Part shown: piece by piece, positions 63,784 through 64,000 of the stretch
Layout: each line of letters opens with the position of its first letter
How positions within the stretch are numbered: the stretch's first letter is position 1
DNA from: Alistipes sp.
GTDB lineage: Bacteria > Bacteroidota > Bacteroidia > Bacteroidales > Rikenellaceae
Direction of reading: 5' to 3'
Length of the DNA: 64,000 bases
Assembly (NCBI GenBank): GCA_021201825.1
Contig: JAJQED010000037.1
Location: 157,891 to 221,890, forward strand
Notes under the pieces: generated by a model
The model's database searches: none
The model's input: only the letters and a program-made list of their open reading frames with translations
Told to the model about the DNA's origin: nothing
Made by a program: the position numbers and the translations under genes

Positions 63784-64000
63784 TTAGTAACTGCGGGCGA
63801 AGACAACCCGGTGGTTAGAGGGTTTGCCGCTGTAGATACACTTCCCGGGTTCGTACGGCGCATCCAGCGGTATACATCGGATAGTGGCTTTTGTTTCGGC
63901 CTTAATGGCCTCTTCGGTCTCGGGCGTGCCGTCCCAGTGGGCCAACGGGGTACGGGAACAGCGGTTCGCCGGACAACCGGCAAACGTGAACGGTTTGATG
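63784..64000 (-). CDS. proS: Prolyl-tRNA synthetase, C-terminal fragment, within a probable tandem duplication
   Basis: My minus-strand translation ends with the archaeal/eukaryotic-type ProRS C-terminus: [20 protein letters not shown], then [16 protein letters not shown] and RVVFARSY, with the TAA at 63784-63786. The matching part begins at AHWDG near 63944. The codons to its right (63946-64000) do not look like ProRS and are identical to the sequence just past the stop (63719-63773). The simplest reading is a 227-bp tandem duplication of the proS end plus flank: this copy would be a non-functional tail fragment and the intact gene would continue beyond the window. A genuine partial gene with a chimeric junction or an assembly error is the alternative. 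Confidence 0.6.
   Translation of the reverse strand, partial: IKPFTFAGCPANRCSRTPLAHWDGTPETEEAIKAETKATIRCIPLDAPYEPGKCIYSGKPSNHRVVFARSY
63946..64000. repeat. 55-bp direct repeat, copy 2 (cut by window edge)
   Basis: Second copy of the repeat at 63719-63773. Identity runs to the window edge, so its real length is unknown. The base before it differs from copy 1 (A at 63945 against C at 63718), marking the left boundary of the duplication. Confidence 0.95.

Noticed and set aside
63719..64000. 55-bp direct repeat as an attachment site of an integrated element
   Set aside because: Only 227 bp separate the copies and no integrase is present; the proS tail between them fits a simple tandem duplication better.
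1..64000. tRNA, rRNA and insertion sequences
   Set aside because: I found no cloverleaf with a conserved T-loop, no rRNA segment, and no transposase or integrase motif in any frame; a dedicated scan could still find a short RNA I missed.

Overview
The window looks like chromosomal DNA from a GC-rich member of the Bacteroidales, most like Alistipes/Rikenellaceae (inference). Supporting signs are a hybrid two-component sensor beside sulfatases and a glycoside hydrolase, several TonB-dependent receptors with CarboxypepD_reg-like N-terminal domains, GldE, a Bacteroidota-type division cluster, and promoters of the TTTG-N19-TAnnTTTG type. Shine-Dalgarno sites are mostly absent, so starts were chosen from signal peptides, promoter positions and gene overlaps.

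Layout. Positions 1-12430 hold a sulfated-glycan degradation locus: a hybrid sensor kinase cut by the left edge, a family 2 glycoside hydrolase, and four secreted or lipid-anchored sulfatases (two Cys-type, two Ser-type). No SusC/SusD pair is visible. A repeat-rich gap (12431-12762) and small regulatory or membrane genes follow, then a TPR-like protein and a TonB-dependent receptor. An AraC regulator is divergent from an operon of two paralogous lipoproteins and a TonB-dependent receptor with an unusual insertion of about 108 residues. That operon (18290-23840) is my best candidate for an undescribed system.

Positions 24131-46461 are mostly housekeeping: a membrane-anchored lipocalin, a coiled-coil membrane protein, a DUF3108 protein, recG, a phosphopantetheinyl transferase, gldE, and a complete co-directional division and cell-wall cluster. 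Read from its promoter leftward the cluster is rsmH-ftsL-ftsI-murE-mraY-murD-ftsW-murG-murC-ftsQ-ftsA-ftsZ. Neither mraZ nor ddl is present. In the place where mraZ often lies there is a 13-bp minisatellite whose unit resembles one in the sulfatase locus.

Positions 47040-64000 are a mosaic: a secreted esterase/SGNH-like/lipoprotein operon, glutamate decarboxylase, an NlpE-like lipoprotein, an HxlR regulator divergent from a DJ-1/PfpI protein with a clear operator, a nucleoside-type MFS transporter, an Oar-like TonB-dependent receptor, two glycosyltransferases, PBP1A, a small unknown gene, and a fragment of prolyl-tRNA synthetase that appears to lie in a tandem duplication running off the right edge.
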